From positions 62,001-126,000 of the forward strand of contig VBLC01000033.1 of assembly GCA_005879315.1 (NCBI GenBank): a stretch of 64,000 bases of DNA, in the 5' to 3' direction. Below are positions 1-8,065 of the stretch, one piece after another (within the stretch, counting starts at the first letter, position 1; every line of letters begins with the position of its first letter). The DNA is from Deltaproteobacteria bacterium. GTDB taxonomy: Bacteria; Myxococcota; Myxococcia; Myxococcales; 40CM-4-68-19. A program made the translations under genes and the position numbers. Below the pieces are notes generated by a model. It did no database searches, had not been told where the DNA came from, and worked only from the letters and a program-made list of their open reading frames with translations.

Positions 1-4
1 GCTT

Positions 5-379
5 TTAGGGCCTGGCGACGAGCTCGATCTCGACTCGCGCTCCCTTGGGCAGCGCCGCGACCTGCACGGTGCTGCGAGCCGGGGGATCCTTCGGGAAACG
101 CTTTCCGTACATTTCGTTGACCGCTGCAAAATCATTCAGGTCGATCACGAAGATGGTCGCTTTGACGACTCGATCGAATCCGCTGCCCGCGGCGGCGAGG
201 ACCGCGGCCAGGTTTTCCATCACCCGCTCGGTCTGCGCGCGGATGTCGCCCTGGACGAGCTGCTGTGTCGCGGGATCGAGCGGGATCTGCCCGCTGGTGA
301 AGATCAGATCGCCGCTGCGGATGGCCTGCGAGTAAGGCCCGATCGCCTTGGGCGCCTTCTCGGTCGAGACGACCGTCAC
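5..379 (-). CDS. ridA: RidA family enamine/imine deaminase
   Basis: A 124-residue protein of full family length. RidA proteins hydrolyse reactive 2-aminoacrylate and related imines released by PLP enzymes to ketoacids and ammonia in the cytoplasm. The N-terminal AIGPYSQA, the central FTSGQIPLDP and the late ARSTVQVAALPKGARVEIE with the substrate-binding Arg are classic RidA signatures. The start is a GTG whose last bases overlap the TGA of the small lipoprotein gene (GTGA), so translation is probably coupled. It is the last gene of rel-lipoprotein-ridA. Family is secure; the exact substrate is not. Confidence 0.93.
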   Translation of the reverse strand: MTVVSTEKAPKAIGPYSQAIRSGDLIFTSGQIPLDPATQQLVQGDIRAQTERVMENLAAVLAAAGSGFDRVVKATIFVIDLNDFAAVNEMYGKRFPKDPPARSTVQVAALPKGARVEIELVARP

Positions 380-579
380 TTCACCCTCACGCAGCGCTGG
401 CCGTCCGCATTGTCGGGCCGGTATTCATAGACGCCGAGCCAGCCCTCGGCCTTGTTCTGCAGGAGGCAGGCGCCGCATTCCACCCGGCGCTCGCCCGCGA
501 CTTTGTCGCAGTCGGAGACGTCCTTGATGACGTGCGCGCAGCCGGCCAGAAGCAAGAGCAGCAATGCCGCGATTTTCAT
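376..579 (-). CDS. Small Cys-containing lipoprotein
   Basis: A 67-residue product, MKIAALLLLLLAGCAHVIKD at its start, with a hydrophobic signal segment and a clear lipobox (LAGC), so the mature protein should be lipidated at Cys14. Four more Cys residues follow in a short polar region (C24, C35, C38, C63), which could form disulfides in the envelope. The ATG overlaps the rel stop codon as ATGA and its own TGA overlaps the ridA GTG, so it is coupled on both sides. No function is recognised; its position between rel and ridA is the only clue. Confidence 0.72.
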   Translation of the reverse strand: MKIAALLLLLLAGCAHVIKDVSDCDKVAGERRVECGACLLQNKAEGWLGVYEYRPDNADGQRCVRVK

Positions 580-2753
580 ATGCGCTCCACGGAATGAACG
601 CCGGGGATCTTGCCGATGGCCGAGAGCACGTCGTTGAGCTGCTTGACGTCGGCGATTTCCACCTCGAAGGTGGAGAGCGCGCCCCGCTCGCCGTTGGAGC
701 GCGCGTTCGCCTGGATGATGTTCACGCCCAGGTCCGCGAAGCTCTCGCTGATCCGCGCGAGAAGGCCCTTGCGGTCGTCGCTCTTGACGCGCAGGTTGAC
801 CGAGCGCTTGAACTCCCCGTGCACGTCCCAGGCGACGTCGACGCGCCGCTCGGGATCGGTCTCCATCGCCTTCTTGCAACCGCGCACGTGCACCGTGACG
901 CCGCGCCCGCGGGTGATGAAGCCGACGATGGGATCGCCCGGCACCGGCCCGCAGCATTTTCCGTAGCGGACGAGCACGTCATCGACGCCCCCGATGCGCA
1001 CGCCGCCAGTGGTGCGCGTCCGCTGCGCCACTCGCCGGAAGAGCTCCGTCAGACGATTGCCGCCCGGCTCGCCGTTGCCAGTGGTCGCCTCGGCGACTTT
1101 TTTCTGCGCGTCTGGATAAAGCTTGTTGAGAACATTTGCCGGCGAGAGCTTGCCGTACCCGACCGCGGACACCAGATCCTCGGGCCGCGAGTGGCCCATC
1201 TCGTTCGCGGCCTTGAGGAAGTCCGTCCCCTTCACCACCTTGCCGAAGTTCAAATCGAAGCGCTTGAACTCGCGCTCGAGCAGATCGCGCCCGATGTCGA
1301 TGGAGCGCTCGCGCTGCTGCGTCTTGATGAAGGAGCGGATCTTCGCCTGCGCCCGGGACGTCTTGACGAAGCCGAGCCAGTCCTTGTTGGGGCGCGCGCC
1401 GGGAGAGGTGAGGATCTCGACCGAGTCTCCGTTCTTCAATTTGTAGCGGAGCGGCACCATCTTCCCGTTGACCTTGGCGCCGATGCAGCGCGCCCCCACC
1501 TCCGAGTGGACTGCGTAGGCGAAATCCACCGGCGTCGACCCCTGCGACAGGCTCTTCACGTCGCCCTTGGGGGTGAAGACGAAAACCTCGTCCTGGAAGA
1601 GATCGACCTTGACCGTCTCGAGAAACTCGCGCGGGTCCTTGAGGTCGTGCTGCCACTCCATCAGCTGCCGCAGCCAGGCGAACTTCTGCTCGTCCTTGCC
1701 GCCCTTGTTCCCCTCCTTGTAGGCCCAGTGCGCCGCGATTCCTTCCTCGGCGATGCGGTGCATCTCCTCGGTGCGCATCTGGATCTCGATGCGCTCGCCG
1801 GAAGGGCCGATCACGGTGGTGTGCAGCGACTGATACATGTTCGGTTTGGGAATGGCGACGTAATCCTTGAATCGCCCGGGAACCGGCTTCCAGAGGGAGT
1901 GGATCAGTCCGAGCGCCTCATAGCAGGCAGGCACCGTCTTGAGAATCAGCCGGAAGGCGACGATGTCGTGCAGCTGCGTGACCGACGACAGCCCGTTCTT
2001 CCGCATCTTCTTCCAGATCGAATAGAGATGCTTGGGCCGCCCCTCGACCTGCGACTCGAGACCGGCTTCCTTCAGCTTGGTCTCGAGCAGCTCGACGACG
2101 TCGGCGATGAACTTCTGCCGGTCCTTGTGGCTCTCCTCGAGCTGCTTCTCGACGTCGGTGTACTCGCCCGACTTCAAGTAGCGGAAGGCTAGATCCTCCA
2201 GCTCGATCTTGATCCACTGGATGCCCAGCCGGTTGGCGAGGGGCGCATAGATGTCGAGCGTCTCCTGGGCGATGCGCTGCTGGCTGTCGGGATTCATGTG
2301 CCCGAGCGTCCGCATGTTGTGGGTGCGGTCGGCCAGCTTGACGAGGATGACGCGGATGTCCTTTGCCATCGCCACCAGCATCTTGCGGAAGTTCTCCGCC
2401 TGCTTCTCCTCGATGCTGGCGTTCTGCGAGGTCTGGAAGGTCCCCAACTTGGTCACGCCCTCGACCAGGTCGAGCACCTCGGGACCGAAGAGCTCCTTGA
2501 TCTCCTCCGGCTTGGCGAGCGTGTCCTCGATGGTGTCGTGCAACAGGCCGGCGACGATGCTCGCCTCGTCGAGCTTGAGATCGGCCAGGAGTCCCGCCAC
2601 CTCCAGCGGGTGGACGAGATAGGGCTCGCCCGATTTCCGGATCTGGCCCTGGTGCACCTTGGCGCTGTAGACGTAAGCCTTCTTGATCAGGTCCAGGTCG
2701 GCGTCCGCATGGTACCCGCTCACCTTTTCGAGAATGTCGTTCAGCCGAATCAT
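576..2753 (-). CDS. rel: Bifunctional (p)ppGpp synthetase/hydrolase RelA/SpoT
   Basis: A 725-residue long RSH protein, the usual length, which makes and degrades the alarmone (p)ppGpp in response to starvation. Domains in order: an HD hydrolase with intact metal residues (H48, H72-D73, then IEDT), a synthetase domain with RFKDYVAIPKPNMYQSLHTT near residues 290-310, a TGS domain around 385-450 (VFVFTPKGDVKSLSQGSTPVDF), a conserved Cys region (YGKCCGPVPGDPIVGF) and a C-terminal ACT domain from about 650. The intact HD motif indicates that hydrolysis is retained. It heads the coupled rel-lipoprotein-ridA unit and diverges from the FHA gene at 2866 across a 112-base spacer. Confidence 0.96.
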   Translation of the reverse strand: MIRLNDILEKVSGYHADADLDLIKKAYVYSAKVHQGQIRKSGEPYLVHPLEVAGLLADLKLDEASIVAGLLHDTIEDTLAKPEEIKELFGPEVLDLVEGVTKLGTFQTSQNASIEEKQAENFRKMLVAMAKDIRVILVKLADRTHNMRTLGHMNPDSQQRIAQETLDIYAPLANRLGIQWIKIELEDLAFRYLKSGEYTDVEKQLEESHKDRQKFIADVVELLETKLKEAGLESQVEGRPKHLYSIWKKMRKNGLSSVTQLHDIVAFRLILKTVPACYEALGLIHSLWKPVPGRFKDYVAIPKPNMYQSLHTTVIGPSGERIEIQMRTEEMHRIAEEGIAAHWAYKEGNKGGKDEQKFAWLRQLMEWQHDLKDPREFLETVKVDLFQDEVFVFTPKGDVKSLSQGSTPVDFAYAVHSEVGARCIGAKVNGKMVPLRYKLKNGDSVEILTSPGARPNKDWLGFVKTSRAQAKIRSFIKTQQRERSIDIGRDLLEREFKRFDLNFGKVVKGTDFLKAANEMGHSRPEDLVSAVGYGKLSPANVLNKLYPDAQKKVAEATTGNGEPGGNRLTELFRRVAQRTRTTGGVRIGGVDDVLVRYGKCCGPVPGDPIVGFITRGRGVTVHVRGCKKAMETDPERRVDVAWDVHGEFKRSVNLRVKSDDRKGLLARISESFADLGVNIIQANARSNGERGALSTFEVEIADVKQLNDVLSAIGKIPGVHSVERI

Positions 2754-2865
2754 CGCCAGAACCTTTGAGGCTAGCGGATCAATAACTCGCCAGCAAACTC
2801 GTCGGTCCTTTTTCGACGCCTTGCGACACTGTGAGATTCGGCCCGCATTGACCTAAGATGCCGCC

Positions 2866-4269
2866 ATGATCACCTGTCCGGCTTGCGGGAAGGAGAACGA
2901 GGACTCCGCGGTCGAGTGCCGCCGCTGCAGGGCGCCCTTGCGGGAAGAAGCGGCGGCTGCTTCGTCCGCTGCCTTCGGCGAAGTCTGCCGGCGCTGCGAG
3001 GCGTACAACGAGCCCGGCGCCACGGTGTGCTCCAACTGCGGGCTGCAGCTTCTCGCCGGCGAGCAAGGCGGCGAGCCGCCGCTCGACAAGACTCCCGAGC
3101 AGCCGTACGCGGGCGGCTCGGTCAGCGACGAGATGTCTGCATTTGCGCTCAGCGCGGAGGAGGCTGCCGAGGCCGGCGGCTCCGCACGCAACGGCGATCC
3201 TTCGCTGGATCGGACGCCCGCCGACCCGTACGCCCCGCCTGCGCAAGCGCGCGGAGCCGCCCCCGCTCCGGGAGTTGCGCCGCGGAAGGCCGAGCCCGCT
3301 CCTCCGCCCCCGCCGGCGGCGGCGCCGGCCAGGGCGCAAGCCGCGGAACCCGCCGCGGCCGAGAAGAACTGCAAGAGCTGCGGCGCGGCCAATCCTCCCG
3401 CGGCTAAATTCTGTTTCGACTGCGGGACGCCCTTCATCAAGCGGCCGGAGCCGCCCAGGGCCGCGCCGACCGCGGAGCCGGTGAAATCGGAGCCGCCGCC
3501 TTCCATCCATGTCGATGCCGATCTGATCGCCGAGGAGGCCGCCTCGGAGGCGCCGCCGGCAGTCGAAGAGCAGGTCGCCGACTGGCCCTCGGCGGAACCC
3601 GCCGAGGAGGCGCCCCCGCCGTTCCAGGCCAGCCTGGTGGTGGAAAAGGGCAGCGCGCCCGGCACTGCCTTCGCTCTCGCCAGGCTGGAGAATTCAGTGG
3701 GCGCTTCCGGAGCGCAGATCGAGCTGGGCGAGGACGCTTTCGTCGCGCCTCACGCGGCCACGCTGCTCTTCGCCGAGGACCACCTCGTGGTGCGCGACGA
3801 GGGCAGCGCCAACGGTATCTTCGTCAAGGTTCGCGAGTCGGCGCCTCTGGAGCCGGGCGATCTCTTCATCGCCGGCGAACGGCTCTTGCGCTACGAGGGC
3901 GCCTGCGAGCTGCCCAGGGAGAGCGAGAGCGACACTCCCTTCCTCGGCGCGCCGCGGCCGGCCGGTCCGGTCGCCGTGCGCGTCAGCGAAGTTCTCGCGG
4001 GAGGCAAGACAGGCCGCACTTGCCATCGCTCCGGGCCGGTCATCGCGGTCGGGCGGAGCGGGTGCGATCTCAACTTCCCGAGCGACTCATCGCTCGCCGC
4101 GCGGCACGCGGAGATCCGGCTCGCCGAAGATGGATCGGCGACGCTCGCCGACCTGGGCCAGGCGCCGACGGGCGTGTTCCTCCGGGTCAGGCCGCAAGCG
4201 ACGATGGATCTGCAGGCGGGTGACATCGTCCAGATCGGCGAACAGCAGCTGCGTCTCGAGCTGGGGTGA
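2866..4269 (+). CDS. Triple zinc-ribbon, double FHA-domain protein
   Basis: A 467-residue cytoplasmic protein. Three four-Cys zinc ribbons are visible (C4/C7/C18/C21, C41/C44/C55/C58, C169/C172/C183/C186), separated by Pro/Ala-rich linkers. Two FHA-like domains follow at about 255-345 and 370-466. FHA domains bind phosphothreonine, but the first lacks the usual GR and the SxxH Ser (it reads APHA), and the second has GRS but AARH, so phosphopeptide binding may be weak or lost. It converges on the Ser/Thr kinase gene with one base between the two genes and shares its architecture with the FHA protein at 5926. Probably a scaffold or substrate of that kinase (inference). Confidence 0.85.
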   Translation: MITCPACGKENEDSAVECRRCRAPLREEAAAASSAAFGEVCRRCEAYNEPGATVCSNCGLQLLAGEQGGEPPLDKTPEQPYAGGSVSDEMSAFALSAEEAAEAGGSARNGDPSLDRTPADPYAPPAQARGAAPAPGVAPRKAEPAPPPPPAAAPARAQAAEPAAAEKNCKSCGAANPPAAKFCFDCGTPFIKRPEPPRAAPTAEPVKSEPPPSIHVDADLIAEEAASEAPPAVEEQVADWPSAEPAEEAPPPFQASLVVEKGSAPGTAFALARLENSVGASGAQIELGEDAFVAPHAATLLFAEDHLVVRDEGSANGIFVKVRESAPLEPGDLFIAGERLLRYEGACELPRESESDTPFLGAPRPAGPVAVRVSEVLAGGKTGRTCHRSGPVIAVGRSGCDLNFPSDSSLAARHAEIRLAEDGSATLADLGQAPTGVFLRVRPQATMDLQAGDIVQIGEQQLRLELG

Positions 4270-4270
4270 T

Positions 4271-5818
4271 TCAGAGTCCCTTCAGGATCGTGTCGACGAC
4301 GTCGCCGTACTTGGCGCGGTTGAGCCGCTTGGCCGCCTGGTATTCGCTGCGGGCGCGCTCCGTCTGGGAATTGAGGAAGAGCCCGCCCAGGCGGTAGTGC
4401 GCCTCCGCGTTGTCGGGGTCGAGCCGGATGGCCTGCTCGAGCAGGTCGCGAGCCGTGCCGGTGTCGTTGTTGGCCTGCCAGTCGGCGGCGCGCTGGACGA
4501 GCTCTCGCGCCTTGGCGGTGTCGCGCTCGACCGGAGGCAGCGGTGCAGCGGGAGCAGGAAGCGACGCAGCTGGCGTGCTCGTCGCGACCGGCGGAGCGGG
4601 CGGCGAAGGAGGCGAGGGCCGCGCGCGGATGACCAACATGGCAGCGCACAATCCAGCGATGGCAACGCCGAAGGCAATTGCCGCGCGCTTGCGCTGGAGC
4701 GGCCGCGGCGCGCCGACCACAGGGGCAGAGAGCGCGTCCGACTTGAGCGCGCTGGGATGAGTCGCCGGCGTCACTGTGTGCGGCGTCCCGGCGAAGACGA
4801 AGACGTCGCCGCGCTGCTGCGGCACCTGCAGCAAGAGCTCGCGGAATTCCTCGGCGGTCTGCGGCCGCAGCGCCGGATCCTTCTCCAGCGCGCGGAGGAT
4901 GAGAGACTGCATCGCTTCGCTGATGGGCGCGTCGGGCTTCCGCTGCCGCGGCGGGATGGGCTTCTCGTTGACGTGCTTGGTGAGCACCTCCATCGAGTTC
5001 TGCCCGTCGAAGGGCAGATGGCCGGTCGCCATCTGGTAGAGGATCACGCCCACGGCATAGAGATCGCAGCGCGCGTCGAGCTGCGATCCGGTGGCCTGCT
5101 CCGGTGCCATGTACTGCGGCGTGCCGCAGACGACGTCGTGGCGGGTGAGGCCCGGCATGTCGCTGTCGAGAATCTTGGCGATGCCGAAATCGAGCACCTT
5201 GACGAAGTCGGGCCGGCCGCGCCGCTGCTCGACCATGACGTTCTCGGGCTTCAGGTCGCGGTGGATGACCTTGCTCGCGTGCGCCTCGCCCAGCGCGGCG
5301 AGCACCTGCGCCATGATCTTGCAGAGCCGCTCCTCGGCGAGCGGCCACTCGTCGCGGAGCAGGATGCGCAGATCCTTGCCCTGCACCAGCTCCATGACGA
5401 TGTAGAGCGAGCCGTCGACGTCGCTCTTGCCGAAGTCGAGCACCTGGATGCTGTTCGGGTGGTTCAGCCTGCTGGCGGCCTTGGCCTCTCGCTCGAAGCG
5501 GCCGACCAGCGTCGGGTCCTCGAGCAGCGCCGGCTTGAGCATCTTCAGACAAACCAGGCGATCGAGTGCGAGGTGGCGGGCGCGATAGACCTTGCCCATC
5601 CCGCCTTGGCCGATCAGCTCCTCGATCTTGAATCGCCCCGCGACCGTCTGACCCGACAGCGCATCGCGCGCGGACCGGGGCGGCGCGGTCGCGATGCGCG
5701 CCGGCGTCACCGCGAGCGGCGTGCCGCAGTAGATGCACACCTTGCTGATGCCCGGCGGGAGGACGCGCGCGCAGCGGGGGCAGGTGGCGGACGCTGCCTG
5801 GTCCTTCGGCGCGGGCAT
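4271..5818 (-). CDS. Zinc-ribbon Ser/Thr protein kinase with TM and TPR region
   Basis: A 515-residue Hanks-type kinase. It has an N-terminal zinc ribbon (C13, C16, C28, C31), a glycine loop GQGGMGKV at 70-77, catalytic Lys92, the HRDLKPEN loop at 186-193, DFG at 210-212 and MAPE at 237-240, so it should be active. A single membrane helix lies at about 379-397, followed by a Pro-rich linker and a TPR-like tail (DLLEQAIRLDPDNAEAHYRL) that would be outside the membrane. The ATG was chosen because AAGGAGGAG lies just upstream; longer frames run into the divergent FHA gene. It sits between two zinc-ribbon FHA proteins, its likely partners. Confidence 0.93.
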   Translation of the reverse strand: MPAPKDQAASATCPRCARVLPPGISKVCIYCGTPLAVTPARIATAPPRSARDALSGQTVAGRFKIEELIGQGGMGKVYRARHLALDRLVCLKMLKPALLEDPTLVGRFEREAKAASRLNHPNSIQVLDFGKSDVDGSLYIVMELVQGKDLRILLRDEWPLAEERLCKIMAQVLAALGEAHASKVIHRDLKPENVMVEQRRGRPDFVKVLDFGIAKILDSDMPGLTRHDVVCGTPQYMAPEQATGSQLDARCDLYAVGVILYQMATGHLPFDGQNSMEVLTKHVNEKPIPPRQRKPDAPISEAMQSLILRALEKDPALRPQTAEEFRELLLQVPQQRGDVFVFAGTPHTVTPATHPSALKSDALSAPVVGAPRPLQRKRAAIAFGVAIAGLCAAMLVIRARPSPPSPPAPPVATSTPAASLPAPAAPLPPVERDTAKARELVQRAADWQANNDTGTARDLLEQAIRLDPDNAEAHYRLGGLFLNSQTERARSEYQAAKRLNRAKYGDVVDTILKGL

Positions 5819-5925
5819 GCTCCTCCTTCGAGCTGCGCGAGAGATTCGCACATCGAGCAGGCTTGCACCAACCGCGATTGCGCGCGCCTTGACCCCTCTT
5901 CGCGGCAGGGCATAAAAGCGACGCC

Positions 5926-7056
5926 ATGGATTGCCCCCGCTGCGGCGCGCACAACGAGACCGAGGTCGGCTCGTGCCTTTCCTGCGGGGCTCCGATGGGC
6001 GACGACGAGGCGGTGCCCACCATGATGCAGAAGCCACCGAACACGCCAGTCTCCGCCACCGGGAAGGGGCGGCTGCAGCAGGGCGCTCCGCCCAAGCAGT
6101 GCCCCAACTGCATGACGCTCAACGCGGCGACCTTCAAGTTCTGCGCGCGCTGCGGGACCCCGCTCGGCGCGACGGGGCCGTCCGAGCAACCTGCGCAGCC
6201 CAAGGCGCCCGCAAAGCCCGCCGCGCGACCGGGGGCTGCCGCTGCTCCCGCGATGAAGCCCGCGCCGGCAAGACAATCGGCGCCTGCTGCGCCCGCCAAG
6301 GCGCCCGCGGCTGGAGGCGCGACGAGGCCGCCCACTTCCTCCCGCCCCGCTCCACCGCCTCCGCCGAAGCCCGTCACCGGCATCAACAAGCCGGTCGCGG
6401 CCAAGGCGCCCGCTCCGAGCAAGCCGCGCGCGCGCGTATCGGCCATCGCGCGCGACGGCAGCCGCTCCGCGGATTTCGTCCTCGTCAAAGACGAAACCAA
6501 AGTCGGCCGGGAGGTCGGCGACGGCGACGTGCGGCTCGACAAGGATCCGTTCATCGCCCCCCTGCACGCCGTCTTCAAATTCGAGGGGCAGCAGCTGACG
6601 GTGCTGGACACGGGCAGCCCCAACGGCGTCTTCCTCTGGCTGAAGGAGGGGCAGCTGCAGTCGGGCGACGAGCTGCGCATCGGCCGCCAGCGGCTGCGCA
6701 TCGAGTGGATGCCCGAAGAGCCCGAGCAGCTCGCCGACCAGCCGCTCTGGGGAAGCCCGAACCCCGGCTATGCAGCGCGCGCGGTGCAACTGCTCGAGGG
6801 CGGCGGCGAGGGAGACGTCTTTCCCCTCCGGCCGGGCGAGAACATGGTGGGCCGTGGCACAGGCGACATCAGCTTCCCCCACGACGGATACGTCTCGAGC
6901 AAGCATGCCACCATCGTGGTGGACGAGGGCTCGCTCAAGGTGAAGGATCTGGGCAGCGCCAACGGCACCTTCGTGCGCATCAACGGGCAGGCGCCCGTCA
7001 ACGCCGGAGATCTGCTTCTGGTCGGGGAGCAGATCCTGCGCGTCGATCCCGCCTGA
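5926..7056 (+). CDS. Double zinc-ribbon, double FHA-domain protein
   Basis: A 376-residue protein with two zinc ribbons (C3/C6/C17/C20 and C59/C62/C73/C76), a long Pro/Ala linker and two FHA domains at about 170-262 and 285-375. The second FHA is canonical: GRG, SSKHATI and DLGSANGTF are all present, so it should bind phosphothreonine. The first has GRE but APLH in place of SxxH. It is divergent from the kinase at 5818 and most likely recognises phosphorylated kinase or kinase targets. The paralogue at 2866 lies on the kinase's other side. Confidence 0.88.
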   Translation: MDCPRCGAHNETEVGSCLSCGAPMGDDEAVPTMMQKPPNTPVSATGKGRLQQGAPPKQCPNCMTLNAATFKFCARCGTPLGATGPSEQPAQPKAPAKPAARPGAAAAPAMKPAPARQSAPAAPAKAPAAGGATRPPTSSRPAPPPPPKPVTGINKPVAAKAPAPSKPRARVSAIARDGSRSADFVLVKDETKVGREVGDGDVRLDKDPFIAPLHAVFKFEGQQLTVLDTGSPNGVFLWLKEGQLQSGDELRIGRQRLRIEWMPEEPEQLADQPLWGSPNPGYAARAVQLLEGGGEGDVFPLRPGENMVGRGTGDISFPHDGYVSSKHATIVVDEGSLKVKDLGSANGTFVRINGQAPVNAGDLLLVGEQILRVDPA

Positions 7057-7057
7057 A

Positions 7058-7204
7058 TCAGCAGCGGTTGTTTGCCGGATCCGCAGCGCAAAGCGGCGCG
7101 GACATCCGGGCCGGCGCCGGCACCGGCGACTCGCCCTGCAGCGCCGCGAAAATCGCGCCGACCGCGATGGCGATGAGGATCTGTCGCAACGTCAGCCTGC
7201 TCAT
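7058..7204 (-). CDS. Small 48-residue membrane or secreted peptide
   Basis: A short open frame with ATG at 7204 and TGA at 7058-7060. The upstream strand reads GAAGGGATGTC before the ATG, a fair ribosome site. The product begins MSRLTLRQILIAIAVGAIFA and continues with a Pro/Ala-rich stretch and two Cys residues, so it looks like a signal-anchored or exported peptide. It lies 34 bases downstream of the ECF sigma gene on the same strand, where an anti-sigma factor is often found, but it is too short for a normal anti-sigma domain. No family is recognised. Confidence 0.5.
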   Translation of the reverse strand: MSRLTLRQILIAIAVGAIFAALQGESPVPAPARMSAPLCAADPANNRC

Positions 7205-7238
7205 GACATCCCTTCGATGAAACAGACAGCGATTCGAT

Positions 7239-7898
7239 TCACCCCGCCCGCTGCAGCCGTTCGCAGAGCTGCGCCTTGACCCGCGCGCGGAAGCGCTCCA
7301 GCCGCATCGTCACCGCGCTCTTGCCGACCCCCATCCGCAGCGCGATCTCGCGGGCCGACAAAGTGCCCTCCAGATAGAAGAGGCGCACCGTCTCCTTCTC
7401 CGGGCCTTCGCGCAGGCCGTCGATCACCTCGCGCACCGCGCGCAACTCGGCCTCGCGTTCGAGATGGTGCGAGGCCGCCGGCACGTGGTCGGCGAGCAGC
7501 ACGGCCTCGCGGGTGGCATCCTCGGCCGCCTTGTTGTGGGTGGCGCGCGCGCTCAAGTAGCTGCGGGCGCGGTTGCGCGCGATGGTGAAGAGCCAGGCGC
7601 CGAAGCGGTCGCGGTCCTTGAGCGCGCCGAGAGCGCGGAAGGCGCGCACGAAAGCTTCCTGGACGACGTCCTCGGTCTCGTCTGCATCCAGCTCGGAGAA
7701 GGAGGCCGCCAGGCGCGCCACGGCGGGTCGGTAGCGGCGGTAGAGCTCTTCTTCGGCGAGCCTCTCGCCGCGCAGCGCGCGAGCGACCAGCGTGGAGTCT
7801 TCATTGCGCCCATCGAGCAGGGTCAGGCGGGCGGTCTCGAAATGGCGAACTGCCGGTTCGGCAATCGCTCGAATCGCGCGGTTCGTCGCAGGGGCCAT
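7239..7898 (-). CDS. ECF-type RNA polymerase sigma factor
   Basis: A 219-residue sigma-70 family factor of the extracytoplasmic-function class. Region 2 is at about 45-110 (EELYRRYRPAVARLAASF, then EDVVQEAFVRAFRAL and the DNA-melting WLFTIARNRARSYL), and region 4 is at about 155-215 with the helix-turn-helix LSAREIALRMGVGKSAVTMR. It should direct core polymerase to a small stress regulon. No recognisable anti-sigma gene follows, only a 48-residue peptide gene. It is divergent from mutS2 across a 167-base spacer in which I see no other gene. Confidence 0.92.
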   Translation of the reverse strand: MAPATNRAIRAIAEPAVRHFETARLTLLDGRNEDSTLVARALRGERLAEEELYRRYRPAVARLAASFSELDADETEDVVQEAFVRAFRALGALKDRDRFGAWLFTIARNRARSYLSARATHNKAAEDATREAVLLADHVPAASHHLEREAELRAVREVIDGLREGPEKETVRLFYLEGTLSAREIALRMGVGKSAVTMRLERFRARVKAQLCERLQRAG

Positions 7899-8065
7899 GT
7901 CCCTTTAGCACCCGCCGTGCCCATGCCAAGGCCGGAAGTCAGTTTCAACGATTTCAGCGGCTTGCGTGGGCAGGGAACTGCGATACGCGACTCCCTACAT
8001 GACAGCCGTGTCGCAGCCCGCCGCGCCTTGTGCGTGACTCGCCTCACGGATAACTTCCGCGCCCC

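Noticed and set aside
5819-6037. N-terminal extension of the Ser/Thr kinase
   Set aside because: It is Arg-rich, runs antisense to the FHA gene start, and the inner ATG has an excellent ribosome site.
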